Assembly (NCBI RefSeq): GCF_003173755.1
Contig: NZ_CP029553.1
Coordinates: 1,079,001 to 1,143,000, forward strand
Direction of reading: 5' to 3'
DNA from: Methylobacterium terrae
GTDB lineage: Bacteria > Pseudomonadota > Alphaproteobacteria > Rhizobiales > Beijerinckiaceae
DNA length: 64,000 bases
In this document: positions 25,136 to 41,356 of the stretch, one piece after another
Layout: the number at the start of each line of letters is the position of its first letter
Position numbering within the stretch: the stretch's first letter is position 1
Position numbers and translations under genes: made by a program
Notes under the pieces: generated by a model
What the model saw: only the letters and a program-made list of their open reading frames with translations
Told to the model about the DNA's origin: nothing
Database searches by the model: none

Positions 25136-26328
25136 CACGGCGACACCCAGCGGAACAGGTGGGCGAGATCCTTGAAGAAGATCCGGGCATGCGCCGCGGG
25201 CTTCGCGCGCACCAGCTCCTTGTTCATGTAGGCGTCCCAGGTGAGCGACTGCACGTCGGGGTCGCGGCAGATGCTGACGAAGCGCTCGCGCAAGGCGTCG
25301 TTGCGGTACCACACCGTCTGCATCATCCGCAGGATCCAGAACACCCGGCCGTGCGCCTTGAGGAAGCGGCGCCGCGCCTGGGCGAGGGCCCGGGCGTCGC
25401 CGGTGGCGAGGAAGGCGTGCGCGGCCTCGGCCGCGAGGCGCCCGCCGAACATCGCGTAGTAGATGCCCTCGCCCGAGGCCGGGGCGACGAGGCCGGCGGC
25501 GTCGCCGGTGAGCAGCACGTCGCGGCCGTTGTCGAAGCGCGAGAGCGGCTTGAGCGGCAGCGGCGCGCCCTCGCGCCGGACGGTCTCGCCGTGTTCGAGC
25601 CCGGTCGCGGCGCGAAGCCGCCCGACCGCCCCGCGCAGCGAGAAGCCCTTGCGCGCGCTGCCGGTGCCGATGCTGAGCGTGTCGCCGTGCGGGAAGATCC
25701 AGGCGTAGAAGTCCGGCGAGAGGACCCCCTGGTAGTAGACGTCGCAGCGCGCGCCCTCGAAGGCGCCGGAGGGCGGCGTGCGCACGATCTCGTGGTAGGC
25801 GAAGACCTGGCGCATGCGGGCATGCGCCGGGATCTCCTGTCGCCCGACCGCCGAGTTGGCGCCATCGGCCCCGATGACGAGGCGGGCGCGCAAGGCCCCC
25901 TCGGCGCCGGCGGCGTCGCGGTAATGCACGGTGACCGGCCCGTCGCCCGCGCGGGTGAGGCGCAGGTAGGTGCCGGTCACCCGCCCGGCGCCCGCGAGCG
26001 CGGCGCGCACCCGCAGCCACTCGTCGAACGGCCCGCGATCGACCATGCCGACGAACCCCTCGCCGACCGGCATGTCGACCGCCCGGTCCCGCGGCGAGAC
26101 CATGCGGGCCGAGCGGATCTTGGCCACCAGCAGGTCGTCGGGGATCGCGAAGTCGCGGATCAGCCGCGGCGGGATCGCGCCGCCGCAGGGCTTGATGCGC
26201 CCGGCGCGGTCGAGGAGGACGACCCGGCGCCCGAGCCGCGCCAGGTCGGTCGCCGCCGTCGCCCCGGCCGGTCCCCCTCCCACCACCACCGCGTCCAAGA
26301 TCGTCCCGTCCAAGATCGTCCTGTCCAT
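25135..26328 (-). CDS. bchP: geranylgeranyl reductase (bacteriochlorophyll tail)
   Basis: BchP reduces the geranylgeranyl tail of bacteriochlorophyll to phytyl. In 397 residues the FAD-binding fold is VVVGGGPAGATAATDLARLG (14-33), then KPCGGAIPPRL. The second flavin motif is DVLLTGDAAGLVAPASGEGI, and the C-terminal RFVSICRDPDVQSLTW...YMNKELVRAKP block is characteristic of BchP. ATG 26328 has GGGAGG upstream. It lies in the bchG-bch2-bchP-tspO run, each gene touching or close to the next. Confidence 0.94.
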   Translation of the reverse strand: MDRTILDGTILDAVVVGGGPAGATAATDLARLGRRVVLLDRAGRIKPCGGAIPPRLIRDFAIPDDLLVAKIRSARMVSPRDRAVDMPVGEGFVGMVDRGPFDEWLRVRAALAGAGRVTGTYLRLTRAGDGPVTVHYRDAAGAEGALRARLVIGADGANSAVGRQEIPAHARMRQVFAYHEIVRTPPSGAFEGARCDVYYQGVLSPDFYAWIFPHGDTLSIGTGSARKGFSLRGAVGRLRAATGLEHGETVRREGAPLPLKPLSRFDNGRDVLLTGDAAGLVAPASGEGIYYAMFGGRLAAEAAHAFLATGDARALAQARRRFLKAHGRVFWILRMMQTVWYRNDALRERFVSICRDPDVQSLTWDAYMNKELVRAKPAAHARIFFKDLAHLFRWVSP

Positions 26329-26372
26329 GGCCGTGCCTCCCGTCCGGGCCGGGTCCGGCCGGATCGTTCGTG

Positions 26373-27707
26373 TCAGACCGCGTGCCGCATCGTCAGGCCG
26401 GCGACCGGTCGCGCGCGCGTTCCCGGCCGCCCGATCCGGGACGCCAGCCCGGCCGCGACGAGGAACAGGGCCGCCTCGGCGACGAACACCGCCGCGTAGG
26501 CGGGCACGACGGTGCCGAAGGCGAGCCGCGCGAGGTCGACGCCCGCCGCGCCCAGGAAGCCGCCGAGCCCGAAGGCCACTCCTTGCGCCGCGCCCCAAAC
26601 CCCCATGCGGGTGCCGTGGCGGCTCTCGCCGTCGGGCGCGCCGCCGGTGCCGGCGAGCGCCATCATCGAGCCGATCGCCGCGACCGCGAAGATGCCGTTG
26701 AACAGCCCGAGCCCGGCGACGCACGCCCGCAAGGGCGCGTCCGGACCGGCGAAGCCGCAGGCGGCGATGCCCGCGAGCGCGGCCGCCGAGCCGAGGCAGC
26801 CCGCGACCGTCCAGAGCCGCAGCGAGGCGAGCGGCCCCCGCCCGTTGGCGGTGACAAGCGCCACCAGCACCATGCCGGCGAGCACGCCGCCGTTCTGGAG
26901 CCCCGAGAGCTTGGTGGTCGCGCCCGGGGACATGGCGAAGACGAGGCCGGCGAAGGGCTCGAGGATCAGCTCCTGCGCGCTGTAGGCCAGCATCGCCAGG
27001 AAGACGAAGACCGTGAAGCGCCGCGCCTCCGGCTCGGCCCAGACCTCGGCGAGAACCGTCGCGAAGGGCCGCGCCGGTCCGGGCCGGTCGGGGGCCCGGG
27101 AGCGCGTCGGCTCGACGCCCCACAGGGCCGCGACCGCGACCAGGAAGGCGATGAACGACACGCCGCCCGAGACCGCGACGAGGCGGGACGAGGAGAACGG
27201 GTCGAGCAGGTGCCCGGCGGTCGGCGCCGTGACGACGAAGCCGGCGATCATCATGATCCAGACGATCGTCGCGGCCGCGCCCCGGCGGTGGGGTGCGACG
27301 CCGGTGGAGAGCAGGACGAGGAGCGAGGTGCCCGCCGCCCCGACCCCGACCCCGACGGCGAGGAAGGACAGGACCAGGAGCGCGAAGCCCGCGCCCGGCC
27401 GCGGGCCGACGAGCACGGTGCCGCAGGCCGCCCCGATGCCGCCCAGCGCCAGGAGCGCCATGCCGCCGACGATCCACGGCGTGCGGCGGCGGCCGAGATC
27501 CGAGCCGTAGCCCCAGCGCGGGCGCAGGACCTGCACGGCGTAGTGCAGGGCCACCAGGCCGCCGGGCAGGGCGGCGGGCAGCGCCAGCTCCACCACCATC
27601 ACCCGGTTGAGGGTCGATGTGATCAGCACCACGATGGCGCCGAGCGCGGTCTGGACGAGGCCGAGGCGCAGGATGGTGCCCCAACCGAAGGCCGAGGGCG
27701 CGCTCAC
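26373..27707 (-). CDS. PucC-family MFS protein (Bch2-type) of bacteriochlorophyll cluster
   Basis: A 444-residue polytopic membrane protein with twelve hydrophobic stretches. The N-terminus (LGLVQTALGAIVVLITSTLNRVMVVEL) and the GYGSDLGRRRTPWIVGG loop mark the PucC/LhaA/Bch2 branch of the major facilitator superfamily. Members between bchG and bchP are usually called Bch2 and are thought to handle pigment or assist complex assembly; function is inferred. The GTG at 27707 overlaps the bchG stop (GTGA). Confidence 0.88.
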   Translation of the reverse strand: MSAPSAFGWGTILRLGLVQTALGAIVVLITSTLNRVMVVELALPAALPGGLVALHYAVQVLRPRWGYGSDLGRRRTPWIVGGMALLALGGIGAACGTVLVGPRPGAGFALLVLSFLAVGVGVGAAGTSLLVLLSTGVAPHRRGAAATIVWIMMIAGFVVTAPTAGHLLDPFSSSRLVAVSGGVSFIAFLVAVAALWGVEPTRSRAPDRPGPARPFATVLAEVWAEPEARRFTVFVFLAMLAYSAQELILEPFAGLVFAMSPGATTKLSGLQNGGVLAGMVLVALVTANGRGPLASLRLWTVAGCLGSAAALAGIAACGFAGPDAPLRACVAGLGLFNGIFAVAAIGSMMALAGTGGAPDGESRHGTRMGVWGAAQGVAFGLGGFLGAAGVDLARLAFGTVVPAYAAVFVAEAALFLVAAGLASRIGRPGTRARPVAGLTMRHAV

Positions 27708-28618
27708 GCGAGGCCTCCCCGGAGCGCCAGCGCCGCGGTGAGCATGCCGAGGACGTAGAGGAGCGTGCCGGTGCCGTTGTACCAGGCGGCGCGCCCGTGC
27801 GGATCGGCGAGGAAGCGGCGCATCAGCAGCCCTTGCCCGGCCAGCAGCGCGGCGACGAGGGCGGCGTGCCAGGGCGCCCCCCAGGCGGCGAGCAGGAGCA
27901 CCACCACCGCCTGCGGCGCCGCCATGACCCGGCAGGCGAGGCGGGCGGCGGATTCCGCGCCGAGACGGACCGGGAGCGAGCGGATGCCGGTGCGCCGGTC
28001 GCCCTCCATCGACTTGAAGTCGTTGAGGGTCATGATGCCGTGGGCGCCGAGGCTGTAGAGCGCGGCGAGAAGGACGATCCGCCCCTCGGGCAGGGCGCCG
28101 GCCATCACGGCGGCGCCGGTGAACCAGGGCAGGCCCTCGTAGCACAGGCCGCAGGCGGCGTTGCCCCACCAGCCGTCGCGCTTCAGCCGTACCGGCGGCG
28201 CGCTGTAGAGCCAGGCGAGCGCGAGCCCGAAGACCGCCGCCCCGAGCACCCAGGGCCCGAGCACGGAGGCCAAGGCGAGCGACAGCCCGGTCCAGGCCAT
28301 GGCGACGTACAGGCCCCAGCGGCCCGGGATGCGGCCCGACGGAATCGGGCGCTGCGGCTCGTTGATGGCGTCGACGTGCCGGTCGAACCAGTCGTTGACG
28401 GCCTGGCTGGTGGCGCAGACGAAGGGGCCGGCGAGCAGGATGCCGGCGACGACCAGGGGCCAGCGACCCTGGACCGCGACCCCCGAGGAGACCACCCCGC
28501 AGCCGAAGGCCCACATCGGCGCGAACCAGGTGATCGGCTTCAGCAGCTCCAGCAGCGCCCGGGGCGCCGGGACCGCTCGGGGCGTGATCAGGGGCTCGAT
28601 CAGCGGCTCGGTCGTCAT
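27704..28618 (-). CDS. bchG: bacteriochlorophyll synthase (geranylgeranyl transferase)
   Basis: BchG esterifies bacteriochlorophyllide a with geranylgeranyl diphosphate in the membrane. It is a UbiA-family prenyltransferase of 304 residues with about eight spans. The prenyl-diphosphate/Mg site is NDWFDRHVDAINEPQRPIPSG (from 75, with Asp76, Asp79 and Asp83), and the second Asp-rich region is LNDFKSMEGDRRTGIRSLP. A TGT-N12-ACA box lies 30 bp upstream, so it has its own PpsR-controlled promoter despite following ppsR. Confidence 0.95.
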   Translation of the reverse strand: MTTEPLIEPLITPRAVPAPRALLELLKPITWFAPMWAFGCGVVSSGVAVQGRWPLVVAGILLAGPFVCATSQAVNDWFDRHVDAINEPQRPIPSGRIPGRWGLYVAMAWTGLSLALASVLGPWVLGAAVFGLALAWLYSAPPVRLKRDGWWGNAACGLCYEGLPWFTGAAVMAGALPEGRIVLLAALYSLGAHGIMTLNDFKSMEGDRRTGIRSLPVRLGAESAARLACRVMAAPQAVVVLLLAAWGAPWHAALVAALLAGQGLLMRRFLADPHGRAAWYNGTGTLLYVLGMLTAALALRGGLA

Positions 28619-28647
28619 GCCGCGAGGGTGGGACGCCCCCGGGAAAG

Positions 28648-28665
28648 TGTCAAGTGAACTTTACA
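28648..28665. promoter_or_regulatory. PpsR box upstream of bchG
   Basis: TGTCAAGTGAACTTTACA matches TGT-N12-ACA. It lies in the 81-bp gap between the ppsR stop and the bchG start, so it can control bchG-bch2-bchP-tspO separately from the regulator gene. Confidence 0.85.
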
Positions 28666-28699
28666 CTCGCGCCCCGGAACGGCGCGCGATCGTGCGCGC

Positions 28700-30169
28700 T
28701 CACTCGTCGCTTTCCTCCGTCTCCTCGGCGCCGTCGAGGTCGCCGAGGCCGTAGCGGCGCATCTTGGCGTAGAAACCCTGCCGGCTGAGGCCGAGCATCT
28801 CGGCCGCCGAGGCGCGGTTGTCGTGGGTGATGCGCAGGGCCGCCTCGATGCACAGGCGCTCGATCAGGTCGGTCGTCTCGCGCACCAGCGCCTTCATCGA
28901 GACCCGGCCGACGAGCTCGGTCATGTGCTCGACCGAGCGCGGCAGCTCGCGCCCGCCCGGGCTCGCGGCGGCGACGCGGCGGGGCAGGGCGCGCAGGGTG
29001 AAGCCGAAGCAGGGCCGCTCGCCCCCCGGCACCGAGACCGCCGCGACCTCGACCTCGTCGACCGCGCCGAACTCGCCGCGCACCACGGTGGCGAAGTGGC
29101 GGACCGAGCCGTGCTCGGCGAGCGTCGTGAACAGGGCGCCGATCTCGGTGCCCTCGCGCCCGAGCCAGCGCTCGATCGGCTCGCCCTTGGCCTGGTGCTC
29201 GGTCGCGAGCTGCGCGAGGTCGAGGAAGGCGGCGTTCGCGCCGATGATGCGCCGGTCGCGGTCGGTGACGACGAAGCCCTCGGGCATCGCCTCGATGACC
29301 TCGATGGCGCCGGAGCGCGCCGCAACCGGGCTCGCCGCCGGCGTCAGGGGGCTGAGGCGGACCAGGATGCTCGTCCCGGCCTCCTCGCGGAAGAGGGTGG
29401 CGGAGAGCCGCGCCTCGCCGCGCCGCTGGCCGAGGCGGGCGACGAGGTCCTCGGCCTGGCCCGTGAGGCGCAGGCCCACGAGCAGCGCCTGGACGGCGCG
29501 GGCGCCCTCGGGCTCGAACAGGTCGACGAGGTCGCGCCCGACGATGCGCTTGACCGCCCGGCCGAGGAGGCGTGCGGCGGCCGGGTTGATCTCGGCGATG
29601 CGCCGCGTGGCGGCATCGACGATCAGGATCGGCTCGCCGGCGAGCTGGAACAGCACCCGGTAGCGCGTCTCGGCGCTGCGCAGGCGGGCGTAGTCGCGCT
29701 CTAGCGCCTGCTGCGATTCGGCCAGGCGCTGCTGCAGCGCCGAGAGCGCCCTGAGGTCCCGGCCGATCACGATGATGCGGTCGTCGTCGGGCACGCGCAG
29801 GGCCGCGTAGCGGATCGGCACGTCGGCGCCGCCCTGGGCGGAGGGGTGGTTCACCTGGCGCCAGCGCGTCACCGCGCCGGGCGCGGCGTCCTCGATGAGG
29901 CTCGCGACCTTCGGCCGGCTCTCGACCGTGACGGTGTCGATCCAGCGCCGGCCGAGCCAGGTCTCGCCCGCCTCCTCGGACAGGCCGTCGGCCCCGAAGG
30001 CGGCGTCGCGGATCACGCCGTCACGATCGACGACGAGGGACACGTCGCTGGCGGCAGCGACGAGGCTGCCCGTCGACCGGGGATCGAGGCGGGAGACGGC
30101 GTCTCGCAGCACCGCGAACGTTTCCTTCGCAGCTGGGCTTACGGGTCTGTTCAAGGGCCACCAACACAC
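28700..30169 (-). CDS. ppsR: transcriptional repressor PpsR/CrtJ
   Basis: PpsR represses crt, bch and other pigment genes in oxygen. The 489 residues contain an N-terminal segment and PAS-like domain (SLVAAASDVSLVVDRDGVIRDA), a Q-linker helix (LSALQQRLAESQQALERDYARL), PAS domains around YRVLFQLAGEPILIVDAATRRI and AIEVIEAMPEGFVVTDRDRRI, and a C-terminal Fis-type HTH (LCIEAALRITHDNRASAAEM, LGLSRQGFYAKMRRYG). A Cys sits just before the HTH, as in CrtJ. The start is uncertain: GTG 30169 gives MCWWPLNRPV, and a TTG at 30154 is an alternative; neither has a good ribosome site. ppaA lies 23 bp upstream on the same strand. Confidence 0.93.
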   Translation of the reverse strand: MCWWPLNRPVSPAAKETFAVLRDAVSRLDPRSTGSLVAAASDVSLVVDRDGVIRDAAFGADGLSEEAGETWLGRRWIDTVTVESRPKVASLIEDAAPGAVTRWRQVNHPSAQGGADVPIRYAALRVPDDDRIIVIGRDLRALSALQQRLAESQQALERDYARLRSAETRYRVLFQLAGEPILIVDAATRRIAEINPAAARLLGRAVKRIVGRDLVDLFEPEGARAVQALLVGLRLTGQAEDLVARLGQRRGEARLSATLFREEAGTSILVRLSPLTPAASPVAARSGAIEVIEAMPEGFVVTDRDRRIIGANAAFLDLAQLATEHQAKGEPIERWLGREGTEIGALFTTLAEHGSVRHFATVVRGEFGAVDEVEVAAVSVPGGERPCFGFTLRALPRRVAAASPGGRELPRSVEHMTELVGRVSMKALVRETTDLIERLCIEAALRITHDNRASAAEMLGLSRQGFYAKMRRYGLGDLDGAEETEESDE

Positions 30170-30192
30170 GCCGACCGCATCGAACAGGTCTT

Positions 30193-31080
30193 TCAGCAGG
30201 CTCTAATCCGCAGATCAAGCAAGCTTTGTACGATTCCTGGCGCATCGCGGGCGTCGTCGACAGCCGCGTCGGCGCCGACGAGCCGGACCCGGTCCGGCCG
30301 GCCGTCGAAGGCGGGCCCGCCGACGATCACCCGCAGGTCGCGGTTGCGCGAGGCGCGCCGCAGGGCCGGCACCGCCGCGACCAGCCGGTCGAGGCAGACG
30401 TCGCAGGAGAGCGACAGGCCGACGGCGTCGAACCACTCGCCCCGCAGGCGCTCCAGCGCGTCGGCGAGCCCGAGCTCGAAGCTCGTCGTCACCTCCCAGC
30501 CGGCCTCGGCGAGGAAGTGGGCCGCCAGCGTCAGCCCGAAGGTGTGCGTCTCGCCGGGCGCGGGCGCGAGCAGGACGCGCCGGCTCGCCGGGTCGACCGG
30601 CCGCGGCTCGAGGCAGAGGGTCTCCAGGTCGTGGACGAGGCGGCGCAGCCGCGCCATCGCGGTCGTCACCTGGACGAAGTCGCAGGCATCCTCCTCCCAC
30701 AGCCGGCCGATATGCCGGGCCGTCGGCGCCATGAGGCCGACCAGCACCTCCTCCAGGCTCATGCCGCGGGCGAGGAGGTCGCGGATCTCCGGCAGCGCGT
30801 CGCGGTCCCCCTGCGCCAGCATCAGGGCGGTCAGGCGGCCGATGTCGTCGTCTCCGGTCAGGCGCAGGGCCGGACGCCGCGGCCGGTTCTCGCCGCGATG
30901 GGCGAGCATCAGCCGCGGGATGATCTCGGCCTCGACGACCTGGGCGAGGTCGTCGCGCCAGCGCGGATGGCGCTGTACTCCCTTGGAGTTCCTATCGAGG
31001 CAAGTCCGGTCACGGAAAGTCCGATCGCGGGGACTCGGCCTCTCGCCCGGCAAGGTGCCGGGCTGTGCTTGATCTCCCAC
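30193..31080 (-). CDS. ppaA: PpaA/AerR-type B12-binding antirepressor
   Basis: PpaA/AerR proteins bind cobalamin in light and modulate PpsR/CrtJ. This 295-residue protein has a helical N-terminal half (EEVLVGLMAPTARHIGRLWEED, typical of B12-associated helical caps) and a Rossmann B12-binding domain: VLLAPAPGETHTFGLTLAAH with an E-x-H-x-x-G version of the D-x-H-x-x-G base motif, AVGLSLSCD, and LRVIVGGPAF. I prefer GTG 31080, which has GGGGAGG at 5 bases, over the GTG at 31086 that abuts it. The first ~35 residues are poorly conserved in style and a later start is possible. Divergent from bchF with a PpsR box between. Confidence 0.88.
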   Translation of the reverse strand: MGDQAQPGTLPGERPSPRDRTFRDRTCLDRNSKGVQRHPRWRDDLAQVVEAEIIPRLMLAHRGENRPRRPALRLTGDDDIGRLTALMLAQGDRDALPEIRDLLARGMSLEEVLVGLMAPTARHIGRLWEEDACDFVQVTTAMARLRRLVHDLETLCLEPRPVDPASRRVLLAPAPGETHTFGLTLAAHFLAEAGWEVTTSFELGLADALERLRGEWFDAVGLSLSCDVCLDRLVAAVPALRRASRNRDLRVIVGGPAFDGRPDRVRLVGADAAVDDARDAPGIVQSLLDLRIRAC

Positions 31081-31255
31081 CGGCACCTCCCCGATGCGCA
31101 GGAAAATCGGGTTTGCTCGACCTTGTGTCGCGTATTCTACATTGGGAACGCCGTCGAGACAGCGGCGTCATCCGGATTCATTCCAGGATACATCTCCGGC
31201 GCCGTGCCGCAAGGCGCATTCGCGAGGGGCTCCCCGGAATGTCATCACCGGTGAC

Positions 31256-33128
<1,873 letters not shown>

Positions 33129-33132
33129 CGGC

Positions 33133-34645
33133 ATGCAGCTCACGCTCTGGACCTACGAGGGTCCCCCCCATATCGGCGCGATGCGCGTCGCCACCGCGAT
33201 GCGCGGCCTGCACTACGTGCTGCACGCGCCGCAGGGCGACACCTACGCCGACCTGCTCTTCACCATGATCGAGCGGCACGGCGCCCGCCCGCCGGTGACC
33301 TACACCACCTTCCAGGCCCGCGACCTCGGCGCCGACACCGCCGAGATCTTCAAGGGAGCGGTGGCCGCCGCCTACGGGCGCTTCAGGCCCCAGGCGATGA
33401 TCGTCGGCGCCTCCTGCACCGCCGAGTTGCTGCAGGACGATCCGGGCGGGCTGTCGCGGGCGCTCGGCCTGCCGATCCCGGTGATCCCGCTCGAACTCCC
33501 CGCCTACCAGAAGAAGGAGAACTGGGGCGCGTCCGAGACCTTCTACCGGCTGGTTCGCACCCTGGCCCCGGCCGCTCCCGCGGCGGAGCGGGCGAGGGCC
33601 AGCTGCAACATCCTCGGGCCGACCTCGCTCGGATTCCGCCACCGCGACGACCTGCGCGAGGTGCGGGGGCTCCTCGGGGACCTCGGCATCGCCGTCAACG
33701 TCGTGGCGCCGCTCGGCGCGACGCCGGCCGACCTCGGGCGCCTGGCGCAAGCCGCCTTCAACGTCGTGCTCTACCCGGAAGTGGCCCGCAGCGCCGCGCA
33801 GTGGCTGGAGCGCACCCACGGCCAGCCCTTCGTCGAGATCGCGCCGATCGGCGTGAAGGGCACGACCGCGTTCGTCAAGGCGGTGGCGGCGCTCGCAGGC
33901 GTCGATCCTGCGCCGGTGCTGTCGGGGGAGGGCTCGCGCCTGCCCTGGTACGCGCGCTCAGTCGATTCGACCTATCTCACGGGCAAGCGCGTCTTCGTCT
34001 TCGGCGACGCCACCCACGCGGTCGCGGCGGCGCGCGTCGCGACGGGCGAGATCGGCTTCAACCTCGTCGGGCTGGGCACCTACTCGCGCGAATTCGCCCG
34101 CGAGGTCCGGGCGGAGGCCGCCGAGCACGGGATCGAGGCGCTCGTCACCGACGATTACCTCGCGGTCGAGGCGGCGATCGCCGCGGCGCAGCCGGAACTG
34201 GTGCTCGGCACCCAGATGGAGCGCCACGTCGCCAAGAAGCTCGGCATCCCCTGCGCGGTGATCTCGGCGCCGATGCACGTGCAGGACGTGCCGGCCCGCC
34301 ACGCGCCGCAGATGGGCTTCGAGGGGGCCAACGTCCTGTTCGACACCTTCGTCCACCCGCTGATGATGGGGCTGGAGGAGCACCTGCTGGCGATGTTCCG
34401 GGACGACCCGGAATTCCACGATCGCGTCGCCCCCTCGCATCTCGGCGGCCGGCCGCGCGAGGAGGAGGCCGGGACCGTCGTGGTCTCGGCGCCCGCCGCC
34501 GCCGCGACGCCGGTGGTCTGGTCGATCGAGGCCGAGCGCGAGCTGAAGAAGGTCCCGTTCTTCGTGCGGGGCAAGGCCCGCCACAACACCGAACGCTTCG
34601 CCCGCGAGCGGGCGCTCCCGCTCATCACCGTCGAGACCCTGTACG

Positions 34646-34671
<26 letters not shown>
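33133..34671 (+). CDS. bchB: light-independent protochlorophyllide reductase subunit B
   Basis: BchB supplies the fourth, unusual Asp ligand of the NB cluster; Asp36 is present ([13 protein letters not shown]). The 512-residue protein has [20 protein letters not shown] at the start and [34 protein letters not shown] and [28 protein letters not shown] later. The C-terminal ~60 residues form the small LIPOR-type domain ([21 protein letters not shown]). It overlaps bchH by 26 bp, an unusually long overlap that suggests strict coupling. Confidence 0.96.
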
Positions 34672-39242
<4,571 letters not shown>

Positions 39243-39243
<1 letters not shown>

Positions 39244-39944
39244 TGACCAGCCCCACCTACGCCGCCCGCCGGGCCCAGCTCGAAACCTACTTCGACCGCA
39301 CGGCCGTCGAGGCCTGGGCGCGGCTGACCTCCGACGCGCCGGTGAGCCGCATCCGCGCCACCGTGCGGGCCGGCCGCGACGCGATGCGGGCCGAACTCCT
39401 CTCCTGGCTGCCGGCCGACCTCACCGGCCGGCGCCTGCTCGATGCCGGCTGCGGCACCGGCGCGCTCGCCGTCGAGGCGGCGCGGCGGGGCGCCGAGGTC
39501 GTCGCGGTCGACGTGTCGCCGACGCTGGTCGGTCTGGCCCGCGAGCGCACCGCCAGCCTCAGGCTGAAGGGATGCCTCGACTTCCAGGTCGGCGACATGC
39601 TCGACGAGGGCTTGGGCGGCTTCGACCACATCGTGGCGATGGATTCGCTGATCCATTACCGCACCCCCGACATCGTCCGGGCCCTCGACCGGCTCGGCCG
39701 TCGCACCGACGCCTCCGTCCTGTTCACGGTAGCGCCACGCACGCCGCTCCTGACGATCATGCACATGGCCGGGCGCCTCTTCCCCCGCGGCGACCGCGCG
39801 CCGGCGATCGAGCCGGTCGGGGAGGGCTCCTTGCGCCGCCGCATCGCCGCCGAGCCGGGGCTGGCTGCCTTCACCCTCGCGCGCAGCCGGCGGATCAATT
39901 CCGGCTTCTACCTCTCCAACGCCCTGGAGCTGGCGCGCCGATGA
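39243..39944 (+). CDS. bchM: Mg-protoporphyrin IX O-methyltransferase
   Basis: BchM methylates the C13 propionate of Mg-protoporphyrin IX with S-adenosylmethionine. The 233-residue class I methyltransferase shows the SAM loop LLDAGCGTGALAVEAA (66-81), the acidic VVAVDVSPTLVGLAR strand, and the BchM-specific N-terminal YFDRTAVEAWARLTSD and DHIVAMDSLIHYRTPD. It is coupled to bchL and to lhaA (ATGA). The product goes to the AcsF cyclase encoded downstream. Confidence 0.95.
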
Positions 39945-41347
39945 GACCTGCGAGCCGCCTCGCCCGGGCTCTCGCCGAGGTCGGGCCCCGCTACCTGCCC
40001 TTCGCGGATGCCGCGACGAAGGAACTGCCCCTCGGCCGGTTGCTTCGGCTGTCGCTGTTCCAGGTCACGGTCGGGATGGCGGCGGTTCTGCTGATCGGCA
40101 CCCTCAACCGGGTGATGATCGTCGAGCTCGAGGTGCCGGCCTGGATCGTCGCCGTGATGCTGGCGCTGCCGCTGCTCGCCGCCCCGTTCCGGGCGCTGGT
40201 GGGCTTTCGCTCCGACACCCACCGCTCGGTGCTGGGCTGGCGGCGCGTGCCCTACCTGTGGTTCGGCACGCTGCTGCAATTCGGCGGCTTCGCCATCATG
40301 CCGTTCGCGCTCCTGATCCTGTCGGGGGACACGACCGGGCCGATCGTCGTCGGCCAGGCGGCGGCGGCGCTCGCCTTCGTGCTCGTCGGCGCAGGCCTCC
40401 ACACCACCCAGACGGTGGGCCTCGCTCTCGCCACCGACCTTGCCCCAGCCCACGCTCGCCCGAAGGTGGTGGCGCTCCTCTGCGCCATGCTGCTCGCCGG
40501 CATGATGGCGAGCGCCGTGGTGTTCGGGCTGGCGCTGCACAACTTCTCGGCGATCCGGCTGATCCAGGTGATCCAGGGCGCGGCACTCGCGACGCTGATC
40601 CTCAACGGCATCGCCCTGTGGAAGCAGGAACCGCGCGACACCTCCCGCAAGTCCGTGCCGGTGCGCCGCTTCGGCGAGGCTTGGACGGCTTACGCGGCCC
40701 AGCCGCAGGCGCGCCGCCGCCTCATCGCCACCGGCCTCGGCACGGCGGGGTTCAGCATGCAGGACATCCTGCTCGAACCCTATGGCGGACAGATCCTGCA
40801 CCTGCCGGTCGCAGCGACGACCGCGCTCACCGCCGTGCTCGCGGTCGGGGGCGGGGCGGGGCTCCTCACCGCGGCGCGCTGGCTCAACCGCGGCGGCGAT
40901 CCGTTCCGGGTCGCGGCGGCCGGCGCGGTGGTGGGCATCGCGGCCTTCTCGGCGGTGGTCTTCGCCGCGCCCCTCGGCTCCGGCGGGCTGTTCGCCTGCG
41001 GCGTCGCGCTGATCGGGCTGGGCGGCGGCCTCTTCGCCCACGGCACGCTGACCGCCTCGATGGCCGGCGCGCAACCCGAGCAATCCGGTCTCGCCCTCGG
41101 CGCCTGGGGCGCGGTCCAGGCGACCGCCGCCGGTGCGGCCATCGCGGCGAGCGGCATCCTGCGCGACCTCGGCTCGGCGCTCGCGGTCTCGGGCCGCCTC
41201 GGCGAGGCGCTCGCCGAGGCGTCCACCGGCTACCTCGTCGTCTACCACATCGAGATCGGGCTGCTCTTCGCCACCCTGGTGGCGATCGGGCCGCTGGTGC
41301 GCCGGCCCGATCGCGCCCCGCTCTCCGCCCGCCCGGCCCTACCGTAG
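39941..41347 (+). CDS. lhaA: LH1 assembly factor LhaA (PucC family)
   Basis: A 468-residue, twelve-span MFS-like protein. PFADAATKELPLGRLLRLSLFQVTVGMAAVLLIGTLNRVMIVEL and LGWRRVPYLWFGTLLQFGG are diagnostic for LhaA/PucC. LhaA promotes LH1 assembly, possibly by delivering bacteriochlorophyll. It is the second PucC-type protein in the window (the other, at 26373, lies with bchG/bchP). Its place directly before puhA is the conserved one. Confidence 0.93.
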   Translation: MRPASRLARALAEVGPRYLPFADAATKELPLGRLLRLSLFQVTVGMAAVLLIGTLNRVMIVELEVPAWIVAVMLALPLLAAPFRALVGFRSDTHRSVLGWRRVPYLWFGTLLQFGGFAIMPFALLILSGDTTGPIVVGQAAAALAFVLVGAGLHTTQTVGLALATDLAPAHARPKVVALLCAMLLAGMMASAVVFGLALHNFSAIRLIQVIQGAALATLILNGIALWKQEPRDTSRKSVPVRRFGEAWTAYAAQPQARRRLIATGLGTAGFSMQDILLEPYGGQILHLPVAATTALTAVLAVGGGAGLLTAARWLNRGGDPFRVAAAGAVVGIAAFSAVVFAAPLGSGGLFACGVALIGLGGGLFAHGTLTASMAGAQPEQSGLALGAWGAVQATAAGAAIAASGILRDLGSALAVSGRLGEALAEASTGYLVVYHIEIGLLFATLVAIGPLVRRPDRAPLSARPALP

Positions 41348-41356
41348 GAGGCCATC

